Source of the DNA: DATKYV01 sp035528275
GTDB lineage: Bacteria; Acidobacteriota; Terriglobia; UBA7540
Assembly: GCA_035528275.1 (NCBI GenBank)
Contig: DATKYV010000228.1
Span: forward strand, 1-5,958
Direction of reading: 5' to 3'
DNA length: 5,958 bases
Position numbers and translations under genes: made by a program. This document shows positions 1 through 5,261 of this stretch, in pieces (the first letter of the stretch is position 1; each line of letters begins with the position of its first letter). The notes below the pieces were generated by a model. It searched no databases, was not told the DNA's origin, and was given only the letters and a program-made list of their open reading frames with translations.

Positions 1-132
1 CCGCTGGTTCCCTGGGTGATGCTTTTGAATTTCGTGACGGCTGGATTCACGCGCCGCATCGAGTGGCGGGGTACATATTACCAACTGCTCTCGAAGGACG
101 AGTTGCGCGTCTTGCGGAGAGACGGAGTTTGA
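1..132 (+). CDS. C-terminal end of a probable family 2/21-type glycosyltransferase (5' truncated)
   Basis: An open frame enters from the left edge and ends at TGA 130-132, giving 43 residues. The tail starts with a hydrophobic stretch (PLVPWVMLLNFVTAG) that looks like the end of a membrane segment. It continues with TRRIEWRGTYYQLLSKDELRVL. The 'I/V-x-WRG-x-x-Y-x-L' pattern after a last membrane helix is typical of the C-terminal end of membrane-bound family 2/21 glycosyltransferases, such as ceramide glucosyltransferase-like or HpnI-like enzymes, which transfer sugars to lipid acceptors at the inner membrane. The catalytic domain lies outside the window, so the substrate cannot be judged. The gene converges with the minus-strand gene whose stop lies 15 bp downstream. 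That this is a real coding end is fairly sure; the family assignment rests on a short motif only. Confidence 0.6.
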   Translation, partial: PLVPWVMLLNFVTAGFTRRIEWRGTYYQLLSKDELRVLRRDGV

Positions 133-140
133 GACGGCTC

Positions 141-158
141 CGCGGCTCAGTCGCCGCG
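141..158. terminator. Possible hairpin between convergent genes
   Basis: CGCGGC (141-146) and GCCGCG (153-158) form a 6-bp GC stem around a 6-nt loop. It sits where the plus-strand glycosyltransferase end meets the 3' end of the minus-strand small gene, and overlaps that gene's stop codon. On the plus strand a T-rich run (165-173) follows after a few GC bases, so it could act as a weak intrinsic terminator. The flanking sequence is GC-repetitive, so the hairpin may be incidental. Confidence 0.25.
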
Positions 159-476
159 CCGCGATTTTGATTTGTGGCGGGTGATGGGGCGGGCGGAGTC
201 GGCCGCCTTTTTCTTCTTGGCGGGCGGAGGAGCCGGTGCGGTTGCTTCCGATGGAGCGACAGAGGCCAGAACCTGATCGAACAGCGTGCTGCGGCCCGTC
301 GGCTTCTTCTTTCCCACTCTCCCATGCTGATAGGCGTGCTCGGTATAGCAAGTCTGACAGATGACCTTCACCACCTGGTCGTCCACCATGCTGGCCACCG
401 CGTGGTTCAGCAAGAGGCGGCAACGAATGCAGTAGTCGTCAATCAGGTCTCCGAGACGATAGGGTTGCTCGGTCAT
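147..476 (-). CDS. Small four-cysteine (zinc-ribbon-like) hypothetical protein with basic tail
   Basis: I do not recognise a named family. From the ATG at 476 the product is 109 residues. The N-terminal half (MTEQPYRLGDLIDDYCIRC...) has two CxxC pairs, C16-x2-C19 and C40-x2-C43, spaced as in a small treble-clef or zinc-ribbon fold, which suggests one bound zinc ion. The second half is low-complexity: an Ala/Pro linker, then KKKK (87-90) and an Arg/Lys-rich end (THE last ten residues include HKSKSRR), as in proteins that contact nucleic acid. The frame continues upstream to an ATG at 527 and a TTG at 548. I prefer 476 because a good promoter (526-553) would start transcription near 519, after those codons, and because the conserved-looking part begins at MTEQ. 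The Shine-Dalgarno match is weak. A role in nucleic-acid binding or regulation is inference only. Confidence 0.7.
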   Translation of the reverse strand: MTEQPYRLGDLIDDYCIRCRLLLNHAVASMVDDQVVKVICQTCYTEHAYQHGRVGKKKPTGRSTLFDQVLASVAPSEATAPAPPPAKKKKAADSARPITRHKSKSRRGD

Positions 477-525
477 GAGGCATCTCGCGAAATCACGACG
501 CTCCTGCGTGGGAATCAGCAGGCGC

Positions 526-553
526 ATTATAACCCGCGCCAGTCGCAAATCAA
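526..553 (-). promoter_or_regulatory. Sigma-70-type promoter for the small four-cysteine gene
   Basis: Read on the minus strand, TTGATT (553-548) and a perfect TATAAT (531-526) are separated by 16 bp. The predicted transcription start is near 519, leaving a leader of about 43 nt before the ATG at 476. The match is direct from sequence; activity is inferred. If real, it argues against the upstream start codons at 527 and 548. Confidence 0.5.
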
Positions 554-600
554 ATGAGGGATCGACTCACGCAGTCCGCGCGTATCTTGAGAACCGAAGG

Positions 601-629
601 GAAAGATCCCGCCCTTTTCGAGGTGCGGG
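601..629 (-). terminator. Possible intrinsic terminator after the Tat-like exported protein gene
   Basis: On the minus strand, just after the stop of the 363-residue gene, CCCGC (629-625) and GCGGG (612-608) pair, with an inner CCT/AGG helix, one bulged A and a 5-nt loop. A moderately T-rich run, ATCTTTC, follows (607-601). The stem and location fit a rho-independent terminator, but the U-tract is imperfect. Confidence 0.4.
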
Positions 630-635
630 AGTTTC

Positions 636-1727
636 TCAGGCGGTCGGTTGGGCCGCCTGCTGGTGATACAGATCGCTCAGAGCACTCGGCCGCATCCAGA
701 CGACTCGATCCGCAAAGTGTTTCCGGACCCGTTGAACCACCTGCTGGAAGGCCTTCCAGCCCACGCCGTTGACCGGGTTCAGCCCCTGCCAATGACCGTA
801 CAGAACGCAGTGGGGAGCGCCCGCCCGGACTTTTTCCACAATCCGGCCGGACTGCCCATCGGCGGTGATGTAGTAGTCGGCATCCACGCGCGCCGGGTCG
901 TTCTCCCAGATCCCGAAATGATCGTCGGCGCTGGGATAGAGATCGTAGACGCCGCAATCGCCCTCCCCGGCCATCAGTTTGACCGGATGTTCCTCCGGCC
1001 CGCCGAGGACAAAGCAGGGTACGGTACGGCCGCGGAATTTCCCTTGCTTGGCCAGGTTGAGGAGGGCTTTCCACACCTTGGGATTTACCTCGGGGAAACC
1101 GCCCTTTTTGAGTTCGGAGAATCGCGCCTGACAGACGCCGCACCCGCAGCCCGGCCAGGTGACGCCTGTGAACCGGACCCCGATCCTCTCACCCTCCTCG
1201 ATGATGTTTCCGAAGTAGGCCTCATATTCCTCGAGGGGAACAGCCGGCTCGTACAGCCGGATGCCCTCGTGCTGGGCGTTGGCGGGGACGCGACCCGATT
1301 GAAAGTCGAACCATCCGCCGTGGGTCATGAGCTCCATCTGGCTGTCGATGCCGCACGCATAGGCCCGATGAAGCTGCTCGATGTAGGCGCGCTGCTCGTC
1401 GGTCTGGGGACGGCTGAGGAGGCCGTGCTCCTCCCAGCCATAGCCCAGGATGACACTCGACTCGCCGGCAATCCCCTCGCTGGAGACGAAATCCAGAAAG
1501 GTCTTGAAACCTTCGGCGCCCACACGGTAAGGGTTGGTGTCGTCCATGTAGAAAGTGAGGGCGGTCTTGCCCGCCAGACCTTTCACTGCCGGAGAACGCC
1601 CCGGCTGCGCGGCCGCAGCATCTCCGCGGAGAGCCGCCCCCATGCTCAGGGCTGCCGCCGATCCCCCCGCGGCCTTCAACAGAAACTCACGACTTGAAAT
1701 GGTTGCCTTCGTATCGTGAGGACTCAT
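636..1727 (-). CDS. Exported protein with degenerate Tat-like leader, possibly polysaccharide-deacetylase-like
   Basis: The product is 363 residues. The start ATG at 1727 is supported by AAAGGA (1737-1732), four bases upstream. Residues 10-20 read ISSREFLLKAA, followed by an Ala/Gly-rich hydrophobic stretch and an AAAAQP region near 37-42 where cleavage could occur. This is the layout of a Tat signal (SRRxFLK), but the first Arg of the pair is Ser. The mature part starts with ALTFYMDDTNPY (56-67); a beta strand ending in a DD pair resembles the metal-binding start of NodB/polysaccharide-deacetylase-like barrels. Other conserved-looking spots are THGGWFDF (135-142), a CGCGVC cluster (194-199) that could bind metal, and GHWQGLNP (311-318). 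No full NodB motif set is evident, so the enzyme assignment is tentative. The gene stands alone on its strand, divergent from yqhQ across a 267-bp gap. The coding call is firm; the function is essentially unknown. Confidence 0.8.
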   Translation of the reverse strand: MSPHDTKATISSREFLLKAAGGSAAALSMGAALRGDAAAAQPGRSPAVKGLAGKTALTFYMDDTNPYRVGAEGFKTFLDFVSSEGIAGESSVILGYGWEEHGLLSRPQTDEQRAYIEQLHRAYACGIDSQMELMTHGGWFDFQSGRVPANAQHEGIRLYEPAVPLEEYEAYFGNIIEEGERIGVRFTGVTWPGCGCGVCQARFSELKKGGFPEVNPKVWKALLNLAKQGKFRGRTVPCFVLGGPEEHPVKLMAGEGDCGVYDLYPSADDHFGIWENDPARVDADYYITADGQSGRIVEKVRAGAPHCVLYGHWQGLNPVNGVGWKAFQQVVQRVRKHFADRVVWMRPSALSDLYHQQAAQPTA

Positions 1728-1849
1728 TTTGTCCTTTCGTAGTCTAAGGACTCGTTGCGAGAGTTTCTTGCCGCCCTACTTTACCAAATGAGAGCGCCTC
1801 AACTCCATGCGTGGAGCGAATCGCACCCCGCCGCGGACTCCGTGCCGAA

Positions 1850-1878
1850 TTGACACCTCTGCAAACTCCGGCTATCCT
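1850..1878 (+). promoter_or_regulatory. Strong sigma-70-type promoter for the yqhQ-prfA-prmC cluster
   Basis: A perfect TTGACA (1850-1855) and TATCCT (1873-1878) are separated by exactly 17 bp. Transcription would start near 1885, giving a leader of about 110 nt before the DUF1385 ATG at 1995. The leader contains no obvious riboswitch or coding sequence. About 35 bp upstream of the -35 box, CTCCA-TGCG-TGGAG (1803-1816) is a small inverted repeat that could be an operator or chance. The remainder of the 267-bp intergenic region (1728-1994) shows no other supported feature. Confidence 0.65.
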
Positions 1879-1994
1879 GAAATGGAGCGGCGCCCCCCAC
1901 GGGTGCATCTAATCGCAGGGACCTTCCACGCGGAGTTATGCTTTAGATTCTCCAATATCGAACGGGCCCCACAATCGAGCGTTGGTGTGGGGTC

Positions 1995-3005
1995 ATGTGT
2001 ATTGCCATGCGTAGTCTGAGGAAACAACTCGCCAAAGGTCTTCGGAGAGCGGCGCGGCTGGCGCTGCTGCTGGCACTCCAGGGGCCGGACGAGGTCCTGG
2101 TGGGCGGTCAGGCGGTGATCGAGGGCGTGATGATGCGCGCGCCGCACGCCTTTGCCGTTGCCGTGCGCCGCCCGGCGGGGACCCTTGCCGTCTTGCAGGA
2201 CTTTTTGCAAAAGCCCTCGGAAAAGCGCCGCTGGCTGAAGTATCCAATCCTGCGCGGCCTGGGGACGCTGGGGCAGGCGCTGGTCCTGGGAATCAAGGCT
2301 CTGCGCTATTCCGCCGACCAGGCGTTGGAAGACCCCAAGGCGGCGGCCGAAGAGAAGAAACCGGAGTTCAGCAACTGGCTGCTCGCGGCCAACCTCGCCT
2401 TTTCTCTGGGGTTCTTCATTTTCTTTTACAAGTTCTTGCCGCTCTGGCTGACGACGAAGCTCAAGGACCCCTTCCCGGCGGTGGAGAACGGTTTGGTGTT
2501 CAACCTGGTGGATGGAATCATTCGCATCGTTTTATTCCTGGGCTTCCTCGCAATCCTGGCGCAGTGGAAGGAGATCAAGCGGTTGTTCGAGTACCACGGC
2601 GCCGAGCACAAGGTGGTCTGGGCGTTCGAGAAAACGGGAAAGATGGATCTGGAGACGGCGCGCCAATGCACGCGGTTTCATCCCCGCTGCGGAACCAGCT
2701 TTCTGCTGGTGGTGATGGCCATCGCCATGGTGCTCTACATGTTTCTGCCCTTCCAGTCGTTCGTGGGAAGATTTGCGGGGCGCCTGGTGCTGCTGCCGGT
2801 GATTGCCGGTGTCTCGTACGAATTCATCCGCTTCGCGGCGAAGTCGCAGGGGAAGCTGTGGCGCTGGGCGGCCCAACCGGGCCTCTGGCTGCAACGCATC
2901 ACCACTCGCGAGCCCAACGATGCCCAGCTCGAGACCGCCATCAAAGCACTCGAAGTGGCGATGGAGCTGGAAAAGAGTCGCGGCGGCGAACCGGTTGTAG
3001 CGTGA
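1995..3005 (+). CDS. yqhQ: DUF1385 family membrane protein (YqhQ-like)
   Basis: This is a conserved membrane protein of 336 residues. DUF1385 has no established biochemical function; Bacillus subtilis YqhQ belongs to the same family. Family signatures are clear: VLVGGQAVIEGVMMRAP (34-50), EYHGAEHK (199-206) and HPRCGTSF (229-236). Likely membrane segments lie at about 128-152, 167-190, 233-252 and 264-280. The EYHGAEHK and HPRCGTS motifs flank the loop between the second and third segments. A basic N-terminus (1-21) and a charged C-terminal helix (305-330) complete the protein. The ATG at 1995 has only a weak G-rich ribosome site (GGGG at about -4 to -7); the ATG at 2007 is an alternative adding no family sequence. 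The gene is the first of a plus-strand cluster behind the promoter at 1850-1878, 74 bp before prfA. The gene order DUF1385–prfA–prmC is known in other bacteria. The family call is very sure; the symbol is by homology only. Confidence 0.93.
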   Translation: MCIAMRSLRKQLAKGLRRAARLALLLALQGPDEVLVGGQAVIEGVMMRAPHAFAVAVRRPAGTLAVLQDFLQKPSEKRRWLKYPILRGLGTLGQALVLGIKALRYSADQALEDPKAAAEEKKPEFSNWLLAANLAFSLGFFIFFYKFLPLWLTTKLKDPFPAVENGLVFNLVDGIIRIVLFLGFLAILAQWKEIKRLFEYHGAEHKVVWAFEKTGKMDLETARQCTRFHPRCGTSFLLVVMAIAMVLYMFLPFQSFVGRFAGRLVLLPVIAGVSYEFIRFAAKSQGKLWRWAAQPGLWLQRITTREPNDAQLETAIKALEVAMELEKSRGGEPVVA

Positions 3006-3016
3006 GTGTTCGCGAG

Positions 3017-3075
3017 CCGTTGTCAGTCTTGGCTGTAGAGCAACGACGGACAACGGGCCAAGGATAAGGGACAAC
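3017..3075. repeat. Intercistronic inverted repeat (TTGTC/GACAA type) between yqhQ and prfA
   Basis: The 74-bp gap between yqhQ and prfA holds CCGTTGTC (3017-3024) and its exact complement GACAACGG (3049-3056). A second, overlapping pair is CTTGGC (3028-3033) with GCCAAG (3057-3062), and a further GACAAC lies at 3070-3075. Alternative pairings are therefore possible in the mRNA just ahead of the prfA ribosome site (AAGGG, 3066-3070). The TTGTCAG word (3020-3026) recurs in the prmC–dinB gap. A regulatory role is inference. Confidence 0.55.
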
Positions 3076-3079
3076 TGGC

Positions 3080-4144
3080 ATGCACTATCTGGAGAAGCTG
3101 GCGGAAACCGAAGCCCGGTATGAAGAGCTGAACGCACAGCTCGGCGACGCCGGAGTGTTGGCCGACCCCGCGCGTTACCAGAAAGTCGCTCGCGCCCACG
3201 CCGAGTTGAGCGAAGTGGTGGACAAATACCGCCAGTGGAAGAGCATTCAGAAATCGCTGGGAGAGACGAAGACGCTTCTCGAGGAATCTTCCGACTCGGA
3301 AATGAAGTCGCTCGCCCAGGAAGAGCTCGCGGACCTCCAGAAACGAGGCGAGCAGGTGGAGCAGGAATTGAATATCCTGCTCCTTCCCAAGGACCCGAAC
3401 GACGAGAAGAACGTGGTGCTCGAAATCCGCGCCGGGACGGGCGGCGACGAGGCGACGCTTTTCGCGCAGGACATTTTTCGCATGTACAGCCGCTATGCCG
3501 AGGGTCAGCGATGGCGCGTGGAAGTTCTCTCCACCAGCCTCTCGGGCATCGGTGGGCTGAAGGAAGTCATTGCCTTGATCGAGGGCGAGAAAGTCTATAG
3601 CAAGCTGAAATTCGAAAGCGGAGTCCACCGCGTGCAGCGCGTCCCCCAGACCGAGCAACAGGGGCGCATCCACACCTCCGCTGTCACCGTCGCCGTGCTT
3701 CCCGAGGCGGACGAGGTGGAAATCGGAATCGATCCCAAGGAAATCCGCGTCGATACGTTCTGCTCATCCGGCCCGGGCGGGCAAAGCGTGAACACGACGT
3801 ACTCGGCGGTGCGCATCACGCACCTGCCCAGCGGCATCGTGGTCTCCTGCCAGGATGAGAAATCGCAGATCAAGAACCGCTCCAAGGCCATGCGCGTGCT
3901 CCGCTCCCGCCTCTACGAGAGGAAGCTCCAGGAGCAGCAGAAACAGATCACCGAGGAGCGGCGCGCCATGGTGGGTTCGGGCGACCGCAGCGAGAAGATC
4001 CGGACGTACAACTTCCCCCAGAACCGCGTCACGGACCATCGCATCGGGCTCACCCTTCACCAGCTTGACCGGGTGATGGACGGGAAGCTCGAAGACATCA
4101 TCGAGGCGCTGGTCACCTATGCCCAGGCCGAGACGCTGAAGTAA
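3080..4144 (+). CDS. prfA: Peptide chain release factor 1 (RF1)
   Basis: RF1 recognises UAA and UAG stop codons in the ribosomal A site and triggers release of the finished protein. The product has 354 residues, close to the usual 355-360. Order along the chain: N-terminal helical domain (about 1-100); the AGTGGDEATLFAQDIFRMY segment (118-136) typical of class I factors; the codon-recognition loop PQT (189-191) within HRVQRVPQTEQQGRIHTS; and the catalytic GGQ (233-235) within SSGPGGQSVNTTYSAVRITH. The PxT loop, as opposed to the SPF of RF2, assigns it to RF1. The middle residue is Gln, where Ala or Val is more familiar. The ATG at 3080 has AAGGG at 3066-3070, nine bases upstream, which is acceptable. 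It lies 74 bp after yqhQ and 57 bp before the preferred prmC start. Gln235 is the expected methylation target of the PrmC encoded next door. Confidence 0.98.
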   Translation: MHYLEKLAETEARYEELNAQLGDAGVLADPARYQKVARAHAELSEVVDKYRQWKSIQKSLGETKTLLEESSDSEMKSLAQEELADLQKRGEQVEQELNILLLPKDPNDEKNVVLEIRAGTGGDEATLFAQDIFRMYSRYAEGQRWRVEVLSTSLSGIGGLKEVIALIEGEKVYSKLKFESGVHRVQRVPQTEQQGRIHTSAVTVAVLPEADEVEIGIDPKEIRVDTFCSSGPGGQSVNTTYSAVRITHLPSGIVVSCQDEKSQIKNRSKAMRVLRSRLYERKLQEQQKQITEERRAMVGSGDRSEKIRTYNFPQNRVTDHRIGLTLHQLDRVMDGKLEDIIEALVTYAQAETLK

Positions 4145-4201
4145 ATCGCCGTGACGGGCCGTGGGCTCGCGCGGTCTTCCACTCTCTGCGGGCAATCGCT
4201 C

Positions 4202-5146
4202 ATGCAACTTCGCGCCACGCTCCAGGCGGGTTTGCAGTATCTCTTGGAGCGGCACGTCCCCTCCGCGCAGCTTGCCGCCGAACTCCTGCTGATGCACGTC
4301 CTGGGATGCGACCGCGGATACCTCCACGCCCATCCCGAGCGCGAGCTCAGCGCTGAATCCACCGAGCGCTACATGCAACTGATCGCCGAGCGCGCCACCG
4401 GCAAACCGACGCAGTACATCACCGGCCACCAGGAATTCTGGGGGCTGGATTTCGAGGTTACGCCGGAAGTGCTCATCCCCCGGCCGGAAACCGAACACGT
4501 GGTGGAAGCCGTGCTCGACCTCGCCCAGCGGCTTGGATTGAATAAAGACGCGCGGCTGCGCATCGCCGACGTGGGCACGGGCTCGGGATGCATCGCCCTG
4601 GCGCTGGCGCATGAGTTCCCGCGCGCCGTCATCTTTGGCGTGGACATTTCGCGGCGCGCACTCGTCGTCGCCTCGACCAACGCGTTGCGCCTGGGGAAAC
4701 CCGAGCGGGTGAAATTCCTGGAGAGCGATCTCCTCGCCCGCCTTCTCGACGACGATTTTGTGGGCACCTTCGACTTCGTCGTCTCCAATCCCCCTTATGT
4801 TGGCCGCGACTCTCTCGACATGGTGCAGCGCGAAGTGCGCGAGTTCGAGCCGCGCGTCGCCTGGGGCGGGCTGGACAAGGGCGATGAAGTCTATCGCCGG
4901 CTGTTCCCGCAAGCGCTTCAGGCGCTCAAGCCGGGCGGAAGCGTGGTGGTGGAGATCGGCTACAATATGCGCGAGGCCGTGGTTTCGCTGCTCGAGCACG
5001 ACGTAGCGCCGGCCTTCAGGCCGGCACAGGACGATGCCCGCCTCAAGGCGGGCGCCACACAAACGGCACGATGGGAGGAAATCGAGGTCCGGCCCGACCT
5101 GCGCGGCATCCCGCGCGTGGTGAGCGCGCGCAAAGCTTGTCAGTAG
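4202..5146 (+). CDS. prmC: Peptide chain release factor N5-glutamine methyltransferase, with an in-frame repeat insertion
   Basis: PrmC (HemK) methylates the side-chain nitrogen of the GGQ glutamine in release factors, using S-adenosylmethionine, and so speeds termination. From the ATG at 4202 the product is 314 residues, about 25-35 longer than usual. The N-terminal helical substrate-binding domain spans about 1-75; PRPETE (94-99) follows; the SAM-binding motif DVGTGSGC is at 123-130; and the catalytic NPPY is at 196-199. The C-terminus WEEIEVRPDLRGIPRVVSAR (291-310) is normal for the family. Between EAVVSLLEHD and this end lies an extra segment, VAPAFRPAQDDARLKAGAT (268-286), encoded by the palindromic element at 5003-5058. 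It replaces the usual short 'AGF' turn, away from the catalytic motifs, so activity may survive. A GTG at 4151 would add 17 residues that do not look like family sequence; neither start has a strong ribosome site. The last codons and the stop run into the TTGTCAG repeat. Confidence 0.95.
   Translation: MQLRATLQAGLQYLLERHVPSAQLAAELLLMHVLGCDRGYLHAHPERELSAESTERYMQLIAERATGKPTQYITGHQEFWGLDFEVTPEVLIPRPETEHVVEAVLDLAQRLGLNKDARLRIADVGTGSGCIALALAHEFPRAVIFGVDISRRALVVASTNALRLGKPERVKFLESDLLARLLDDDFVGTFDFVVSNPPYVGRDSLDMVQREVREFEPRVAWGGLDKGDEVYRRLFPQALQALKPGGSVVVEIGYNMREAVVSLLEHDVAPAFRPAQDDARLKAGATQTARWEEIEVRPDLRGIPRVVSARKACQ
5003..5058. repeat. 56-bp double-hairpin palindromic element inside prmC (REP/RPE-like)
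   Basis: Two adjacent perfect hairpins are present. The first is GCCGGCC (5008-5014), loop TTCA, GGCCGGC (5019-5025). The second is GCCCGCC (5036-5042), loop TCAA, GGCGGGC (5047-5053). They are separated by a 10-base spacer. The outer ends GTAGCGCC (5003-5010) and GGCGCCAC (5051-5058) are complementary at 7 of 8 positions, so the whole element is bounded by near-inverted repeats. It is read in the prmC frame as VAPAFRPAQDDARLKAGAT plus the next base. The structure is directly visible. That it belongs to a dispersed family of short palindromic repeats, as in bacterial REP sequences or the protein-inserted Rickettsia palindromic elements, is inference from its form and from my recollection of VAPAFRPA-type peptides in acidobacterial proteins. 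Confidence 0.8.
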
Positions 5147-5223
5147 TCCGTGGTTAGTTGTCAGCAGATCACAGGAAGGGCTCAGCCCATGGTCTGCAAA
5201 TGACAACTGACAATGGACCACGG
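5138..5223. repeat. Long imperfect inverted repeat between prmC and dinB
   Basis: The prmC–dinB gap folds into one long imperfect hairpin. The paired arms, from outside in, are CCGTGGT (5148-5154) with ACCACGG (5217-5223), TTGTCAG (5158-5164) with CTGACAA (5207-5213), GCAGA (5164-5168) with TCTGC (5193-5197, sharing one base with the previous arm), and at the tip GGGCT-C-AGCCC (5178-5188). An extra TTGTCAG lies at 5138-5144, overlapping the prmC stop codon. There is no T-tract after the structure, so it is not a standard intrinsic terminator. It could stabilise the prmC transcript 3' end, attenuate read-through into dinB, or be a decayed non-coding mobile repeat. Function is not shown. Confidence 0.65.
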
Positions 5224-5237
5224 CCCGTTTCCGCTCA

Positions 5238-5261
5238 ATGACCCGATGACCCGATCACCCG
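5238..5261 (+). repeat. 8-bp tandem repeat ATGACCCG, three copies, at the dinB start
   Basis: Copies are ATGACCCG (5238-5245), ATGACCCG (5246-5253) and ATCACCCG (5254-5261, one mismatch), followed by a further ATG at 5262. Because 8 is not a multiple of 3, each copy lies in a different frame. Only the ATG of the second copy is in frame with dinB. Change in copy number would shift which ATG reads into the gene. Confidence 0.8.

Noticed and set aside
744..759. Perfect 16-bp palindrome CTGGAAGGCCTTCCAG inside the exported-protein gene
   Set aside because: It encodes ordinary residues (Lys-Ala-Phe-Gln-Gln) in a normal region; a single palindrome of this size is not very unlikely by chance in about 6 kb, and no second copy was seen.
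550..1143. Minus-strand open frame of 197 codons overlapping the 3' half of the exported-protein gene
   Set aside because: Arg/Gly/Ser-rich translation in a shifted frame of a better supported gene; no ribosome site or recognisable domain.
648..1697. Plus-strand open frame of 349 codons opposite the exported-protein gene
   Set aside because: The minus-strand frame has a good ribosome site, a Tat-like leader and a globular sequence. The plus-strand frame lacks these and mirrors its codons.
1807..2019. Plus-strand 70-codon frame in the intergenic region before yqhQ
   Set aside because: It contains the promoter -35 and -10 boxes and so starts upstream of the predicted transcription start; no ribosome site and no protein-like composition.
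2532..3137. Minus-strand open frame of 201 codons opposite yqhQ and the prfA start
   Set aside because: Antisense to DUF1385 coding sequence with conserved motifs; low-complexity His/Leu/Arg-rich translation.
4151..4201. GTG at 4151 as the prmC start
   Set aside because: The added 17 residues are unlike the PrmC N-terminus, which begins naturally at MQLRATLQAG (4202). Not excluded, because neither start has a strong ribosome site.
5178..5188. GGGCT-C-AGCCC as a rho-independent terminator after prmC
   Set aside because: The one-base loop is too tight to close without opening the inner pairs and no T-run follows; it is better read as the tip of the longer inverted repeat.
3764..5221. Minus-strand open frame of 485 codons opposite prfA and prmC
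   Set aside because: It is antisense to two genes with clear family motifs, crosses their gap, and its His/Ala/Gly/Arg-rich translation resembles no protein. It is a product of GC-rich codon use on the real strand.
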